The position numbers and the translations under genes are program-made. A model generated the notes under the pieces. It made no database searches and was not told the DNA's origin. It worked only from the letters and a program-made list of their open reading frames with translations. Positions 1 through 10,844 of a stretch of DNA of 64,000 bases are shown here, one piece after another (position 1 is the stretch's first letter; each line of letters begins with the position of its first letter). Source of the stretch: Craspedostauros australis (lineage: Eukaryota > Bacillariophyta > Bacillariophyceae > Mastogloiales > Achnanthaceae); assembly GCA_026770025.1 (NCBI GenBank), contig JAMXDE010000006.1, forward strand, positions 3,230,001 through 3,294,000, read 5' to 3'.

Positions 1-15
1 CCAAACACTCCCAAC

Positions 16-909
16 ATGCTCTGCGCCATCCAACCACAGCCATACCCACAGCAGCCACAACAACAGCAGCAGCAGCAGCAACAGCAGCTCCAATTCAGCA
101 CAGCGACCGTGTCAGCACCTGCAACAGCTCCAATGATGAACCCACTGCTTTTCTCCTCTGTCAACGCAGCCAACATCGCAAGTGCGACGCAGATGCGGAT
201 GGCCAGCAACCAAGCAGCATTCCTGCTGGGCAAGATGAGCGCCAGCTCCCATACCCGCATGGGCGCCAACTACTTCCCGCTCTCTCCTATGCGCTCGTGT
301 GCTGCCCCTCCCTCGTTGCGCACCGCATTGCCATTCGCGGCAAGCCAATCCGCCATGGCAATGCACAACCAATCGACGGCCGTGGCTGCTGCCATCCACC
401 TCGCCCAATGCGGCAGCAAACGCCCCATGATGCCACTCGCAGAACAGCAGCAGCACATGGAATCCATGCCCACCAAGAGACGCAGAACGCACAAGAAGCG
501 CGTCGCCTTCTCCACGGCGCCACCTTCCGTGATGCCCGCAACAGCGCATTCCAACAAGTCCACGTGGATCCACAGCTCGGATCTGCGCAACAACAAGCAG
601 GAGATCATCCGCACCATCAAGAAGTACAACAAGTACAGCAAGACCTCCATCCCGGCGCCGGCCATCCTGCAGGTCCTGCACGACGGCGGGTTCTGCACGC
701 GCGGACTCGAGGGACATCTCACCCACGCCGTCGCGCAGGCCACGAAGAAGAGCCGCCGGCAGCATGCCAGGCGCCTCGTGCAGGTCCAGATGAAGTGCAC
801 CAACCCAGAGATCCTGTACTTCGTCTCCCTGCGCAGTTCCCAATGCCATCGTCAGATCGCCATCAACCGTGCCATGCGGGATGCGCAGCAGTATCTGTTC
901 GCTGCATGA
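16..909 (+). CDS. CRGLE-motif family protein with polyglutamine N-terminus
   Basis: Open frame of 297 residues starting at the ATG at 16. The N-terminal half is low complexity, with a Gln run of about ten residues at positions 16-25 encoded mostly by CAG, then Ala/Ser/Met-rich sequence. A basic stretch near residue 155 (KRRRTHKKRVAFS) looks like a nuclear localisation signal. The C-terminal 130 residues carry the family core: a KRVAFS-type strand, a Trp followed by SSDL, a TRGLE motif near residue 233, and a helical tail. The same order of elements recurs in the proteins at 21565-22212 and 24519-25433. No biochemical function is known to me for this family. The gene lies close to the window start and upstream exons cannot be excluded. 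Confidence is high that it is coding and moderate for the family grouping. Confidence 0.75.
   Translation: MLCAIQPQPYPQQPQQQQQQQQQQLQFSTATVSAPATAPMMNPLLFSSVNAANIASATQMRMASNQAAFLLGKMSASSHTRMGANYFPLSPMRSCAAPPSLRTALPFAASQSAMAMHNQSTAVAAAIHLAQCGSKRPMMPLAEQQQHMESMPTKRRRTHKKRVAFSTAPPSVMPATAHSNKSTWIHSSDLRNNKQEIIRTIKKYNKYSKTSIPAPAILQVLHDGGFCTRGLEGHLTHAVAQATKKSRRQHARRLVQVQMKCTNPEILYFVSLRSSQCHRQIAINRAMRDAQQYLFAA
58..95 (+). repeat. CAG/CAA repeat encoding polyglutamine
   Basis: A run of CAG and CAA codons inside the first gene encodes about ten consecutive glutamines. Such tracts are prone to length variation. Confidence 0.85.
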
Positions 910-1768
910 ACATACAGTGCAATGCAATGCAGTGCAGTGCAATGTCAAACATCATGAGCAAGTATCCATGCCACCACATACAAACACATACAAACACAAT
1001 ACCATAGAGGACACACACAATAGAATCACTCCAATTTTGACCACTCTGCCATGATAGCTCCGCAGTCTTACTTCTGTTGGTTTCCACAGCAATAGAATAG
1101 CATTGGTCGTACTACTACTCGTATCAGCAACGGGCATGCAATTGGGTGTTCCTCTTGGTTGACCAAACGATGGAAAGCAACACCACAAAGCGCTCCTATC
1201 TTGTCAGTTGTAGCATCCGTATTGCAAGTCTTGGAACGTTTCAATCGCAACAGTTGATTCGTGGATTCATGCAGTCACGTTTTTCATCCCATTCGCGCAT
1301 TCTTGAGTGAACATCACGCGTAGAAATCGTACCAGCCGAAAAATGGTCAATCGAGTTGGTCGATGAGGCGTTCGCAAAACACAAACAGCATCAATTCTCG
1401 CGCGCAAACTGCCCGCCAAGACGTGACAATGGCAACGGCAACACCAGGCGCTGAATTGACAGTAGTTACGGGCTCTCTCCTTGGCTTGTTGCTTTGATGT
1501 CAATCTCACAATCCGTTGCTGTTGCGAGTCAGCTCTGGGAGTTGGAACAAGCGAGAAAGAACGAACAAACGAGCAAAGCAAAGTGGCAAGTAAGAAGGTG
1601 CAACACGCACTTTGCGTCGGTGTTGGCATCATCGCTGAAGAGAGGAAGACGACAACCGAGCAAATCTGTTTGATTCGAACAGAGGCAAAGAACAGAAACG
1701 CGAGGCTTCACGCGTACACCGCTACGAGTATAGTAATACTCTAGTGCGAAAGGCAGGACGCAGAGAGG
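910..1768. other. Intergenic region upstream of the Argonaute gene
   Basis: About 860 bases with no convincing gene. It contains short repeats of the AATGCA type near 920-945 and CATACAAACA repeats near 978-1000. It must hold the 3' end of the first gene and the promoter of the Argonaute gene, but no core element is clear by eye. Confidence 0.5.
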
Positions 1769-4700
1769 ATGCCAGGAAGAGGCGGCAGAGGCGGTCGAGG
1801 CGGCGGACGCGGTCGAGGTGGAGGCCGGGGATATGACAGCGGAGGATATGGTGGCGGTAGAGGAGGTCGCGGAGGCCGTGGCGGCGGAAGAGGTGGAGGA
1901 GGCGGCTACGGAGGTAAGTCCACCATACCATGCGACTACTCCACTCGGAGTCTGTGTTATCAGTATCATACATGTGATGCGTGTGATGGGTGCGACAGAT
2001 TCATCCACTGTCTGTCAATGCGTTTCATCTCCCCTCGACTACATCTCAAACAATCCATCCCAACATCTCGTCAACACAACTATTCTATTAAACTATATCT
2101 CTGTATCCATATCTTCCTTACTGCCCCTCACTGCCACTGCAACCATCATTCTGCACACGAGCAAAGGAGGTGGTGGCGGCAGAGGCGGAGGCAGAGGTGG
2201 TGGAAGGGGCGGCGGGAGAGGAGGCCGCGGAGGAGGCCGTGGCCGCGGACCAGATCTCTCAGGTCTCAAGTCCTGCATGACCAACATCATCCTGGCCACA
2301 GTCACCCCAGGCTTCAAGTTCTACCTCTACTCCGTCAACTCCACCAATGCCAAGGGCGGGCAGATCGAGAGTCGCCATCGTCGCACGGCGCTCTTCAATG
2401 CCGGCATGTGGGACGGCCTCCTCACTGGCATGTCGGAGGCTGCCAAGAAGGATCTCAGGCGACGCGTCTTCTTCAACGGATCCTTCTTCTTTTCGTCGCA
2501 AGTCATTCCAGGTCTGGAGCCAGAGAATCTGCCCCTCCAGCTACCCATTGAACACAAGGTGGCAGAAGGCGATGCGCTGGAAGTGCAGCACTGCGTGCAC
2601 TACCTGTGTCCCAACGAGCTCAGGCAGCCGGTCAAAGCAGCAGCTGCTGGCGGCAAGCTCGACGTGACCTTCGACCTGCGCTGCGCCAACTGCACCAAGG
2701 CCTTCACGGACGTCTCCTCCATGCTTCAGCATTGGTGAGTTGCAACATCATGCTCTTCTACGTACGAGCATGAGTAAGAGTGACTGTGTCTTGCGTTATA
2801 TCATATATGTATGGTACATCGTGCCATTCATTTCAGGAGTGTTGTACTCTCATCATTCATCCAGTGCTATCCAATGCCATCCAATGCTCTGTACACCGTA
2901 CTTGTCGTATCATGTAAATCTCACTTCATCACGCTCTTTGCAACACGCCATGCCATGACCATGACAGCCAACAACAAGGGCATCAGCCAGTCTACCTCGA
3001 TCCCGACACAAAGTCGACCGATGTCAAGCCCCAACCCGCGACCCTTCCGATGTTCTCATCCTACGTCAACGTTGCGCTGGAACGCGCTCTCAGCGAACGG
3101 CTCTCTCGATGGGGATCCGAGTTCATTGATCCAAAGAAGTTCACCGAGCCGACCGATCGGCAGGGCAATTCGATGGGCGTCAGAGTCTACGAGGCCATAT
3201 CCTGCACATTCGGCATCGTGCGATCCAAGAAGACGAACATGTGCCACTTGGCGCTCACGGTCGATCTTCGAGCCAAGGTGGTCCGCACCATGAGCGTCTT
3301 GGACCACATCACCGACAGACCCAGCTCATTCCGCCCCAACGAGAAGGAGCAGAAGAGGCTGCGCCGAGAATGGATCGGGGAGGTGGTGATCGCCATGCAC
3401 GACAAGAAGTGCTACTCCGTCACAGACCTCATCTTCAACAAGAGCGCAGCAACGCTGCCCGTGGAAGGTCTGGGCATGTCGCATGCGCAGTACTTCAAGC
3501 AACGTCGCAAGATCGACCTCAAGTACCCCAACGCCGTCCCCGTGGTGGCTGTTCAGGGAAGGCGCAACGACACCATCTACTTCCCAGCAGAGCTTGTTGC
3601 CGGCAACGAACTCGAACGCCGCGTCAAGGAGCAGCTGCCCATGATCGCGAGTTACAAGCCAGATCAACGCAACGCCGCCATCGAGGAGATCCGCAAGTAC
3701 CTCGTCCCCGGCGCGCAAACAACGAGAGGCGCGTCTGGATTCCTCCCAGCACTGGGAATCATGGTGAGCAACGGCCGGCTGCCTGCCACAGCCAACGTCA
3801 TGCCCATGCCGCAGATCCTGGCGGCCGGTGTGGAGATTCCCAAGCACAAGCGCGAAAACTGGGCACCCAATGTGGGCATGGCCAGGTTCAACGTGCAAGC
3901 CAACAGCGCCAACACGCTCAACGTGGTGCTCGTGTGCAATGAGAAGATTTCCAAGGGAGCCGACAAGGTGTACCAACGCATCCGCAACACCGTCAACAAG
4001 TTCAACACCTACTTCCGGCTCGGCGACAGACCGTACAAGATCGTGCAAGCTGGACATGCGGAGAAGCACTGGGGCGCTGTGGAGAAATCCATGGCCAACG
4101 AGAAGAAGCCGAACATCTTCGTCTTGGACTTCAACTATCCCAAGGGAGGCACAGATCCAGCGTACTCGGTGGTCAAGCAGATGCTGGCGTCCAAGGGGCA
4201 TCTATCGCAGTTCGTCAACTTCAGCAACTACCGGCACGACGAGCCACGAGACATGAAGCGCAGTGACATCATCCTGCAGGGCGTATCCAGGCAAATCCTG
4301 CAGAAGGCGGGCGTCCGTCTGTGGTACGTGACGCTACCAAAGCCACTGCCAACGCCAACAGTCTTTGTCGGAGTCGACGTCTTCCACGCTCCTCGCAAGT
4401 ACGACCCCATCGCCAAGGAACGACGCGCGAAGGCGTCCTGCGCAGCAATAATCGTGCAAGTCGTGCGCGACGGTGGCAAGGGTGGTAGCAAGAAGTCCAC
4501 TTCGACGGCCGCTTCAAAGATCGAGATCTACTCCAAGACGTACGCCAGGGAGGCTGGAATGGAGTACGATCTTGGGGTGGCGCTGAAGGAGACGATGGCG
4601 GAGGCCATGAGTGAGCTCAAGGTCAACCCCATGTCATGCATCGTGTGGCGCGATGGTATCGGAGACGCCGCATTCGACCTGCAGGCCAAGGAGGAGATCA

Positions 4701-5536
4701 GGGCCATCCGCGAAGGCCTGAACGGAACGTCTGTGGGCCAGAAAGGGGGCGCAGCAACGGCAGGAGGCAAGGCCAGGAACGTGCCGCTGTCATACGTGGT
4801 GTGCCAGAAGCGCATCGCCACGAAATTCCTCACGAAGGATGTGGCAGGCGAGCAAGATGGCAAGTACGGAGCTCCATCGGGGACGCTGGTCGAGGGCATC
4901 CAGGGCATCAACTACAACACCTTCTATATCAACGGTCGCGCGCCGCCATACAGCACGCCAAAACCTGTCCGTTTCATCGTGGTGGAGCAAGACCCTGCAT
5001 TGAGGAACGTCCACCTTGCCAACCTGACCTGGGATCTGTGCCATGACTATCCCAATTGGGCAGGACCAATCAAGGTCCCAAGCGTATGCCAGATGGCACA
5101 CAAGTAAGTCGCTGCGGGTTGATGCGTGCTGGAATGCGCTGCAGATATAGGCGCATTGGTATCAGGATGATGATTGTTCGTGTCATTTGTGTCATGGGCT
5201 GTAATGCAGCACAATGCAATGTACCGCATCGGATGCCTTTGCAATCGTTGTGCGTGTGTTGCCTTGCACGTATTGTGCTTGTGTCGGTTTTCTGTTGCAC
5301 ACGTCAAGCACTTCCGCTTCTCACCTCCCTGCTTTTCATACTTCTGGTGTTGCCTGCTTCCCCTGCACGCACGTTGGTGTATCGTTTTGCGTACCGTCGC
5401 ATGATGAAACGCAACTCTACTCGATTCAATCGCACATGCACATACGCACAGACTGGCTGAGCTTGGAGGAGGAATGCCTGATTGCGGCAGGTCGATAAAT
5501 GCCAAGAAGCTCAAGAACACCGTCCATTTCCTCTAA
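1769..5536 (+). CDS. AGO: PIWI-clade Argonaute with RGG N-terminus and C2H2 finger
   Basis: Small-RNA-guided silencing protein. I read four exons, 1769-1913, 2167-2734, 2968-5103 and 5452-5536, all GT-AG and in phase, giving 977 residues. Residues 1-75 are almost pure RGG/RG. An N-domain-like region follows. Residues 221-243 form C-X2-C-X12-H-X5-H, a C2H2 finger completed across intron 2. A PAZ-like region lies around 300-440 and PIWI around 620-977. Catalytic-type residues are visible at D708 (VGVDVFH), D800 (WRDG) and H949 (MAHKLA); the glutamate finger is not certain. The tail NWAGPIKVP...AHKLA resembles PIWI rather than AGO-clade proteins, and the protein ends in the usual hydrophobic NTVHFL. 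Slicing competence is inferred from the conserved residues only. An internal finger is not part of the usual Argonaute layout. Confidence 0.92.
2397..2754 (+). other. Zinc-finger-coding end of Argonaute exon 2 and donor site
   Basis: The 3' part of exon 2 encodes the CANC and LQH part of the C2H2 finger. It is followed at 2735 by a GTGAGT donor. The second histidine is supplied by exon 3 (from 2968), so a functional finger exists only in the spliced message. Confidence 0.65.
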
Positions 5537-6041
5537 CGCTCAGCAGCGTAGCATCAACATCAATGTGATAAAGAAGCTCCTGGGCAAACACGGGGTTGGC
5601 TCAGATGAGATTGTTGAGGGCACTGGCGAGGTCAACCAATCAGTCAGACAAACATCGCAGGCGTCACCTGTTCGCGAGTTGCGCACGGCCATGCGCCGCA
5701 AACCTTTTGCTTTTCTAACCTCCTCATACATATAACATTATTCTGCTCTAGAGAGTGTTATAGCTCATCACGTACTGGAGTAGTACACGCAACAGACAAA
5801 CATAGAGGTCCAGCATAGGATTATTCACTCTGTGTCAGGAGAACGGTGTTACGTGGTGCCACAGCGTGTTGTTCCACGCTCTTATCACTGGTTTCAGGAG
5901 ATGCATCTCGACTCTGTTTTGCCGTGTTCTTTTCTACTCTAAATACTTCACTACCATTGTAGACTATCATGTCATACACTACACTCAGCTGCCACACACC
6001 ATGGCGAGCTGTTCTGCATGGTCGTACGAATACAGTGCACT
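5537..6041. other. Convergent intergenic region
   Basis: About 505 bases between the ends of the Argonaute gene (plus) and the ankyrin-like gene (minus). No further gene is supported. It probably holds both 3' UTRs. Confidence 0.5.
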
Positions 6042-9000
6042 TCACACTTGCTTCCTTCGCACACGATTCTTGCTTGTTGGTCGTCTCATGGCCGGCTCAT
6101 CCTGCGGACTTGGTGCTGGACCGCTGAGTTCTTGAATGTCCGGAATCGTGCTGATGTCCCACGCAGCCGCATTGATGTTGGTCGTATCCAGATTTTGCCG
6201 GGCGAAGTCTTGGGTGGAGCTGGCAGATGAGTACGTCGACATGTTCGCGGAGGAGGCCGACTGATGCCAACGACCAGCACCCTCATTTTGTGACATGGAT
6301 CTCCATGAGCTCGTGTCCGTGTCGAATGAGGCCGCATCCGCGTCGTAGCGTGCCGAGTACGAGTCATCATCTGAGCTTCCAGTAGATGCAAATGCGAAAT
6401 CGTCCGCCGTATGGTTCGACATAGGACCAAGGAGGTTGTCGGATGGCGTCCTCGTCGACATTGGTTCGGTCGTTTGGAATTGTTGCTGGCTGTACGGCAT
6501 ACTCCCATTTCCACCACCGTCATTGCTGCCGCCACCGTCGTTGTACTCGTACTCCACTTCATCGAAGGATTCCGCGATCGCGTCGGATGCATCGCCCACA
6601 CCGCAGCTGCCCGTCAAGTCGAAGCTGGTCAAGTTCTTGCGCAGATCGCTCCATGCCTGACTTGTCGACGGTTGCGTGAGTCCCAAGTCAAATGCCGGCG
6701 GCTCCGCTTCAACTTCATCGACAACCGGTGGCATTGCAGCCACGAGGCGCGGGTCCGACTGGTGCTGCTGCTGCTGCTGAGGTGGTGCAGTGTTGCCAGC
6801 CATGCCTTGTGCACGTGCGCTGTTTGCATTCGTTGAGGCCCGTGCCATGCTTGCCGAAGGAGCTTGCGCGACATGGCCGGCTGCGGCGCTTCCCCCGGCA
6901 CCTCTCTGATTTGGTTGCTGCGCACCCACCATCAAGTTATCGGCGCGTTTGGAAACATCCGGGTTTTGGTTGGTCACACGCACCAGCGCTTGCATTTCGT
7001 ACCATGTCTTCCCTGCCGCGGTCGCAACTTGGATGGGGAGACCTTGTGCGTTCTCCACGAAGGCCGCTTCCGGGAATGCCTCCAGCACCATCTGCAATGC
7101 CGACGCTGAGGAGAGCTCTTCGAAGTCTTGTGCGACGTACGTTGGCGTGCGTGCGGCTATGTGCAATGGATATTCGAACGCCCCGTGCACGCCGAACGAT
7201 GGCAACGACGCCGAAAGCGGGTGGATTGCCAGGATGAGCTGAATGATAATCGGAGGGGTGTCCTCATTTGCCAGTGCCGCATGAAGCAGGAGCGAATCCT
7301 TCGGTGACTTTGCTATCTCGCTCGAGTTCGTCGGAGTGCAGTACCATATCCAGAACTTGCATCGTTCCCACCATGGCCCCAGCTGTGGTGGGATTGCCCT
7401 CGTATCGATGGCATGCCGGATCAGGTCGTAGTTCTGCGGAATCAGTACCCAGTCTTCGATCTCGTCCTCTGTCATGATCAGATCGCCGCGCACAACGAAG
7501 CTCCGTGATGCGAAGGACTGATTCATGGAGCTGACCATGGTCTTCTTGGATTCCGTGGCATCATCCTCCATGGTGTAGCTGTAGTCGTTCATCCGCGAGT
7601 GCATCGTCGAAATTCCCGTGGCGTCATCATCGCTTTGGTGTTCGCTGATTGCCATCCTTTGATCTTCCCCGATCTCTACCTTCTCCTCTTCACCATCTTC
7701 ATCTTGCGTCTGTTGCGCTTTGCCCTTCTTCTCCTTCTTGCCTCGCTTTTTCTTCTTCTTTTCCTTCTCTTTCTCTTTCTGTTTGTTCTTTTTCTTTTTC
7801 TTGTCCTTCTTCTTTGACTTCTTTTTCTTCTTGTCGTCAACACTGCTATCGTCGTCGCTGTCGGGATCCGCGTTGCTCCCATCTTCATCATCGTTTCCTT
7901 TCTTGCCTTTGCCTTTGGTTTTCGCCTTCGCCTTGTCCTCATTGTCTCCATCAGCATCGACTTCACCCTCTCCTTCCTCCTCGTCGTCATCGTCTTCGTC
8001 TTCCACCCCGATGACATCCGGCACCATGTGCCTGTAACAGAACTGCAAATAATGCGCCGAGACCATACCGCGGCCAGTCGCGTCACGAAAGGCCGATGGC
8101 TGCGCCAACGAGGCCCCGCTGGCAATGGCCTGCGGAAAGATGCGCAGCAGTTGGTACGTGATGCTGAACTGCTCCAGCTCCTGCTTCTCGACGATGCTCT
8201 GCACCGCGATGGCGCGCTGTCTGGGCGTCATGTGGGTCCATTCCTGAGAATGACGCGCGTGTGCCCACAGCGCGGCGTTGCGGTTGATGACGACGGCGTT
8301 CGTGGGGAAGAGGCTGTTGTTGTTGTTCTCGTTTGTGATGAGGGTCGCCGCGAGTTGGAACGGATAGAGCTTGGTGATTGGGTCGCGTTGGGATAAGGTG
8401 AGGCGGTCTATCTGCGTCAGCGATTGGAGGAAGTCCCATGTTTTGTAGCTTGCGATGGCATGATGCAACGGCAGTCTCTTTTCGTATCGGTTGCGCGTGA
8501 GGGAGGGATCGGAGGCGAGGATGATGCGGACCACCTGATCCATCGGCGGTTCCGGGTCGATGGGGAAGTCTATGCCAAGGCCCTTGGAATGGGGGAAGAG
8601 ATTGTAGCGCCACGACTTGCAGATGAGATGGATGAGCAGGGCGTTGTTGGCTGGATGGGGCAGCGCGAGCGACTTTGGCGACAGGACCATGCAGAGCTGG
8701 ATGAGCGACGGTGGCGTCTCCGGGTTGGATAGAGCGGCATGCAGGAGATGAACCTTGCGGAATTTGGTCTTATTGGTCTCCACGTTCTCGTGACCGCAGA
8801 GCTTCATGAGGGCCGTGCACTTGTCCCACCACTCCGCGCAGGCGAGCGATGGCTTGCGGTTGCCGAGCGCCTTCTGCTCCATCTCCTTGCGGAACGTGGG
8901 GATGGTGTCGTCGTCCGCGAGCTGGCACCCGGAGGTGTAGTACTTGGTGAGCAATCGCCTGGCGGCCTCCATGGTCTCCTTGTTCTGGACGGGGAAATGA

Positions 9001-10844
9001 TGCAGGAGGAGATGCAGGTTCTTGATGGGATACTGTCGGCGCATGAATAGATGCAGCGCCGCCGATGCCAGGGTGGGATCCGTCTGCAGGAGCTTCTGCG
9101 AGGCGAAGAGGGCGACCTCGATGACGGAGGGCGGGGCGGCGTGATCGATGACCCACAGGAGGAGCTCTCGCTCGCTGGGCTTGAAGATCTTGCGTCTCGC
9201 CGAGTACGCCGACAGCATGAATCGCACCTTCTTCCAGTGATTCTCCTGCAGCTCCTGCCATTGAATCTGATCCTGCGTGCGCGGGATGCCCCACGTGGTC
9301 TTGGCGTAGGGGTCGTTGGTGATGGAGGTGAATTTGATCTTGTGAATCTTGGAGGTCAATAGCTTGGAGGATGATTCGGGCACCGAGGCCGATGATTTGG
9401 TGGTGATGGCGGTGCGCGTGGAACGCAGGGACATGGACTGCATCATGAGGTGCGCTCTCGGGTCGTTGACTTGGCCGACGTTGGAGATGATGGATGCCAT
9501 CGACTTGCCCAAACCAGCGGCATCATCGTCATGGCCATGGCCAGCATTATCGTCATCTTCGTCGATGGCTGTCACCACGGCATCCGCGACGGTGGAATAA
9601 TGCGTCGTCCCGTCCTCCTTCTCCACGAAATCGTCTTGGTTGCGGTAGTACGATCGTGTGGAACGGGACGTGAAATCCCGCATCGACGAGTCTCCACGGA
9701 AGCTCCTGCCGTGCGTTGCCGTGATGACGGTCGCATCGTCATGAGCGTTGCCGTTGTCGTTGCCGTTGTGGTTGCTGTTGTCGTGGTACGTGGACCTGCT
9801 GCCACCAAACAGGCTGTCGTCAGAGACCATGGAAGCATCGACGATGGACGCGTGCGCGATGGGCATTGCGTCATGACCACTATCATGCTCAAGTCCGAGC
9901 TGATCGATATCGTCCACGGGCCTGACGGCGGGAATCTCCTCATGATGCTCCATGCCGTACTCCGCCGTGAGGATGGTGCGCTGGATGCAGTACCACAGCG
10001 CCGTGCGCGACGACGCATCCTCCTGCGCGATGCCAGGTATGTTGGCCCGCATGAGCTTGTCGATGACCTTGATGGACTTGCCGCTCTTGGTGGCGATGTG
10101 CAGCGGCAGCTGTCCGTAGTCGTCGCGGACCTGCGCGGCCATCTTCTCGGACTGCAGCGTGCGCAGGAGGATGCGATCGCCGACCTCGCGGATGGCGCAG
10201 AGGGAGTGCAGCGACGTCCTGCCGATGGCGTCGCATCCCAGCAGCGGCGAGATGGGGCGCGTGGGGTCGTTGATGAGCAGGTCCGGGTCGTCGTCGTCGT
10301 CCTTCTCGGGAAGGAGGTAGTTCTTGACGTTGATGGCGCCGCGCACGATGCGGAGGCGGCGCTTGGGCTTGGCAGCGGCGGCAGCGGTGGCCTTCTTGAC
10401 GATCTCCTGGTGCTTCTTGTGCTCCTCCTGGTAGTGCTGGAAGTCGTAGTTGAGCAGCAGCTCCCAGAGACCGTCCCAGTCGTTGTTGCGGATGCAGGCG
10501 TGGTAGAAGACGGCCTCGTCTATGTACTCGTCGTCCGTGGAGGCCAGCGACTGCAGCTTCGTGGGCGGCCTCCCGGTGCTGCCGCCCGCGCTCTGGTGCA
10601 GCTCCAGCTGCCGCTGCCGCCGCTTGTGCTCCTGGAAGGCGGCCAGCCGGTCCTCGATGCGGTATCCTATCTGCGGTTCCTCCTTCTTCTGCTGCTTCTG
10701 CTGGGTGCTGCCGCTCTGGTCATCTTCGGCCTCCTGGGCTGCCAAGTTGGCCTGCAGTTGCCTCTCTGACTTCGCCTTCTTCTTCTTGTCACGCTTGTCC
10801 GTCCAGCTCTCGTACAGCTCGAACACAGCTCCGACGCCCGTCAT
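6042..10844 (-). CDS. Large ankyrin-like repeat protein with Lys-rich segment
   Basis: Single open frame of 1600 residues with its ATG at 10844. Residues 1-120 are Gln/Lys-rich. Ankyrin-type helices appear early (GRTSLHSLCAI, YGQLPLHIATKSG), again in the middle (KRLPLHHAIASYKTWDFLQSL) and late (FEYPLHIAARTPT, GLPIQVATAAGKTW), separated by long insertions. A Glu/Asp block followed by a Lys-rich stretch lies around residues 940-1060, and the last 300 residues are Ser/Asp/Gln-rich and probably disordered. No catalytic or membrane segment is seen. The repeats suggest a scaffold or binding role, but that is only inference. The absence of introns across 4.8 kb is notable beside the multi-exon Argonaute. 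Confidence 0.8.
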   Translation of the reverse strand: MTGVGAVFELYESWTDKRDKKKKAKSERQLQANLAAQEAEDDQSGSTQQKQQKKEEPQIGYRIEDRLAAFQEHKRRQRQLELHQSAGGSTGRPPTKLQSLASTDDEYIDEAVFYHACIRNNDWDGLWELLLNYDFQHYQEEHKKHQEIVKKATAAAAAKPKRRLRIVRGAINVKNYLLPEKDDDDDPDLLINDPTRPISPLLGCDAIGRTSLHSLCAIREVGDRILLRTLQSEKMAAQVRDDYGQLPLHIATKSGKSIKVIDKLMRANIPGIAQEDASSRTALWYCIQRTILTAEYGMEHHEEIPAVRPVDDIDQLGLEHDSGHDAMPIAHASIVDASMVSDDSLFGGSRSTYHDNSNHNGNDNGNAHDDATVITATHGRSFRGDSSMRDFTSRSTRSYYRNQDDFVEKEDGTTHYSTVADAVVTAIDEDDDNAGHGHDDDAAGLGKSMASIISNVGQVNDPRAHLMMQSMSLRSTRTAITTKSSASVPESSSKLLTSKIHKIKFTSITNDPYAKTTWGIPRTQDQIQWQELQENHWKKVRFMLSAYSARRKIFKPSERELLLWVIDHAAPPSVIEVALFASQKLLQTDPTLASAALHLFMRRQYPIKNLHLLLHHFPVQNKETMEAARRLLTKYYTSGCQLADDDTIPTFRKEMEQKALGNRKPSLACAEWWDKCTALMKLCGHENVETNKTKFRKVHLLHAALSNPETPPSLIQLCMVLSPKSLALPHPANNALLIHLICKSWRYNLFPHSKGLGIDFPIDPEPPMDQVVRIILASDPSLTRNRYEKRLPLHHAIASYKTWDFLQSLTQIDRLTLSQRDPITKLYPFQLAATLITNENNNNSLFPTNAVVINRNAALWAHARHSQEWTHMTPRQRAIAVQSIVEKQELEQFSITYQLLRIFPQAIASGASLAQPSAFRDATGRGMVSAHYLQFCYRHMVPDVIGVEDEDDDDEEEGEGEVDADGDNEDKAKAKTKGKGKKGNDDEDGSNADPDSDDDSSVDDKKKKKSKKKDKKKKKNKQKEKEKEKKKKKRGKKEKKGKAQQTQDEDGEEEKVEIGEDQRMAISEHQSDDDATGISTMHSRMNDYSYTMEDDATESKKTMVSSMNQSFASRSFVVRGDLIMTEDEIEDWVLIPQNYDLIRHAIDTRAIPPQLGPWWERCKFWIWYCTPTNSSEIAKSPKDSLLLHAALANEDTPPIIIQLILAIHPLSASLPSFGVHGAFEYPLHIAARTPTYVAQDFEELSSASALQMVLEAFPEAAFVENAQGLPIQVATAAGKTWYEMQALVRVTNQNPDVSKRADNLMVGAQQPNQRGAGGSAAAGHVAQAPSASMARASTNANSARAQGMAGNTAPPQQQQQHQSDPRLVAAMPPVVDEVEAEPPAFDLGLTQPSTSQAWSDLRKNLTSFDLTGSCGVGDASDAIAESFDEVEYEYNDGGGSNDGGGNGSMPYSQQQFQTTEPMSTRTPSDNLLGPMSNHTADDFAFASTGSSDDDSYSARYDADAASFDTDTSSWRSMSQNEGAGRWHQSASSANMSTYSSASSTQDFARQNLDTTNINAAAWDISTIPDIQELSGPAPSPQDEPAMRRPTSKNRVRRKQV

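Noticed and set aside
112-948. Long minus-strand open frame opposite the first gene
   Set aside because: A shadow of the plus-strand coding sequence with no recognisable motif; the plus frame carries the family core.
7720-8037. Phe/Leu/Ser-rich plus-strand frames in the ankyrin-like gene
   Set aside because: Reverse complement of the Lys/Glu-rich segment of the minus-strand gene; composition is an artefact.
9450-10769. 439-codon plus-strand frame
   Set aside because: Antisense to the ankyrin-like gene, Val/Leu-biased with no motif; the minus frame has ankyrin signatures.
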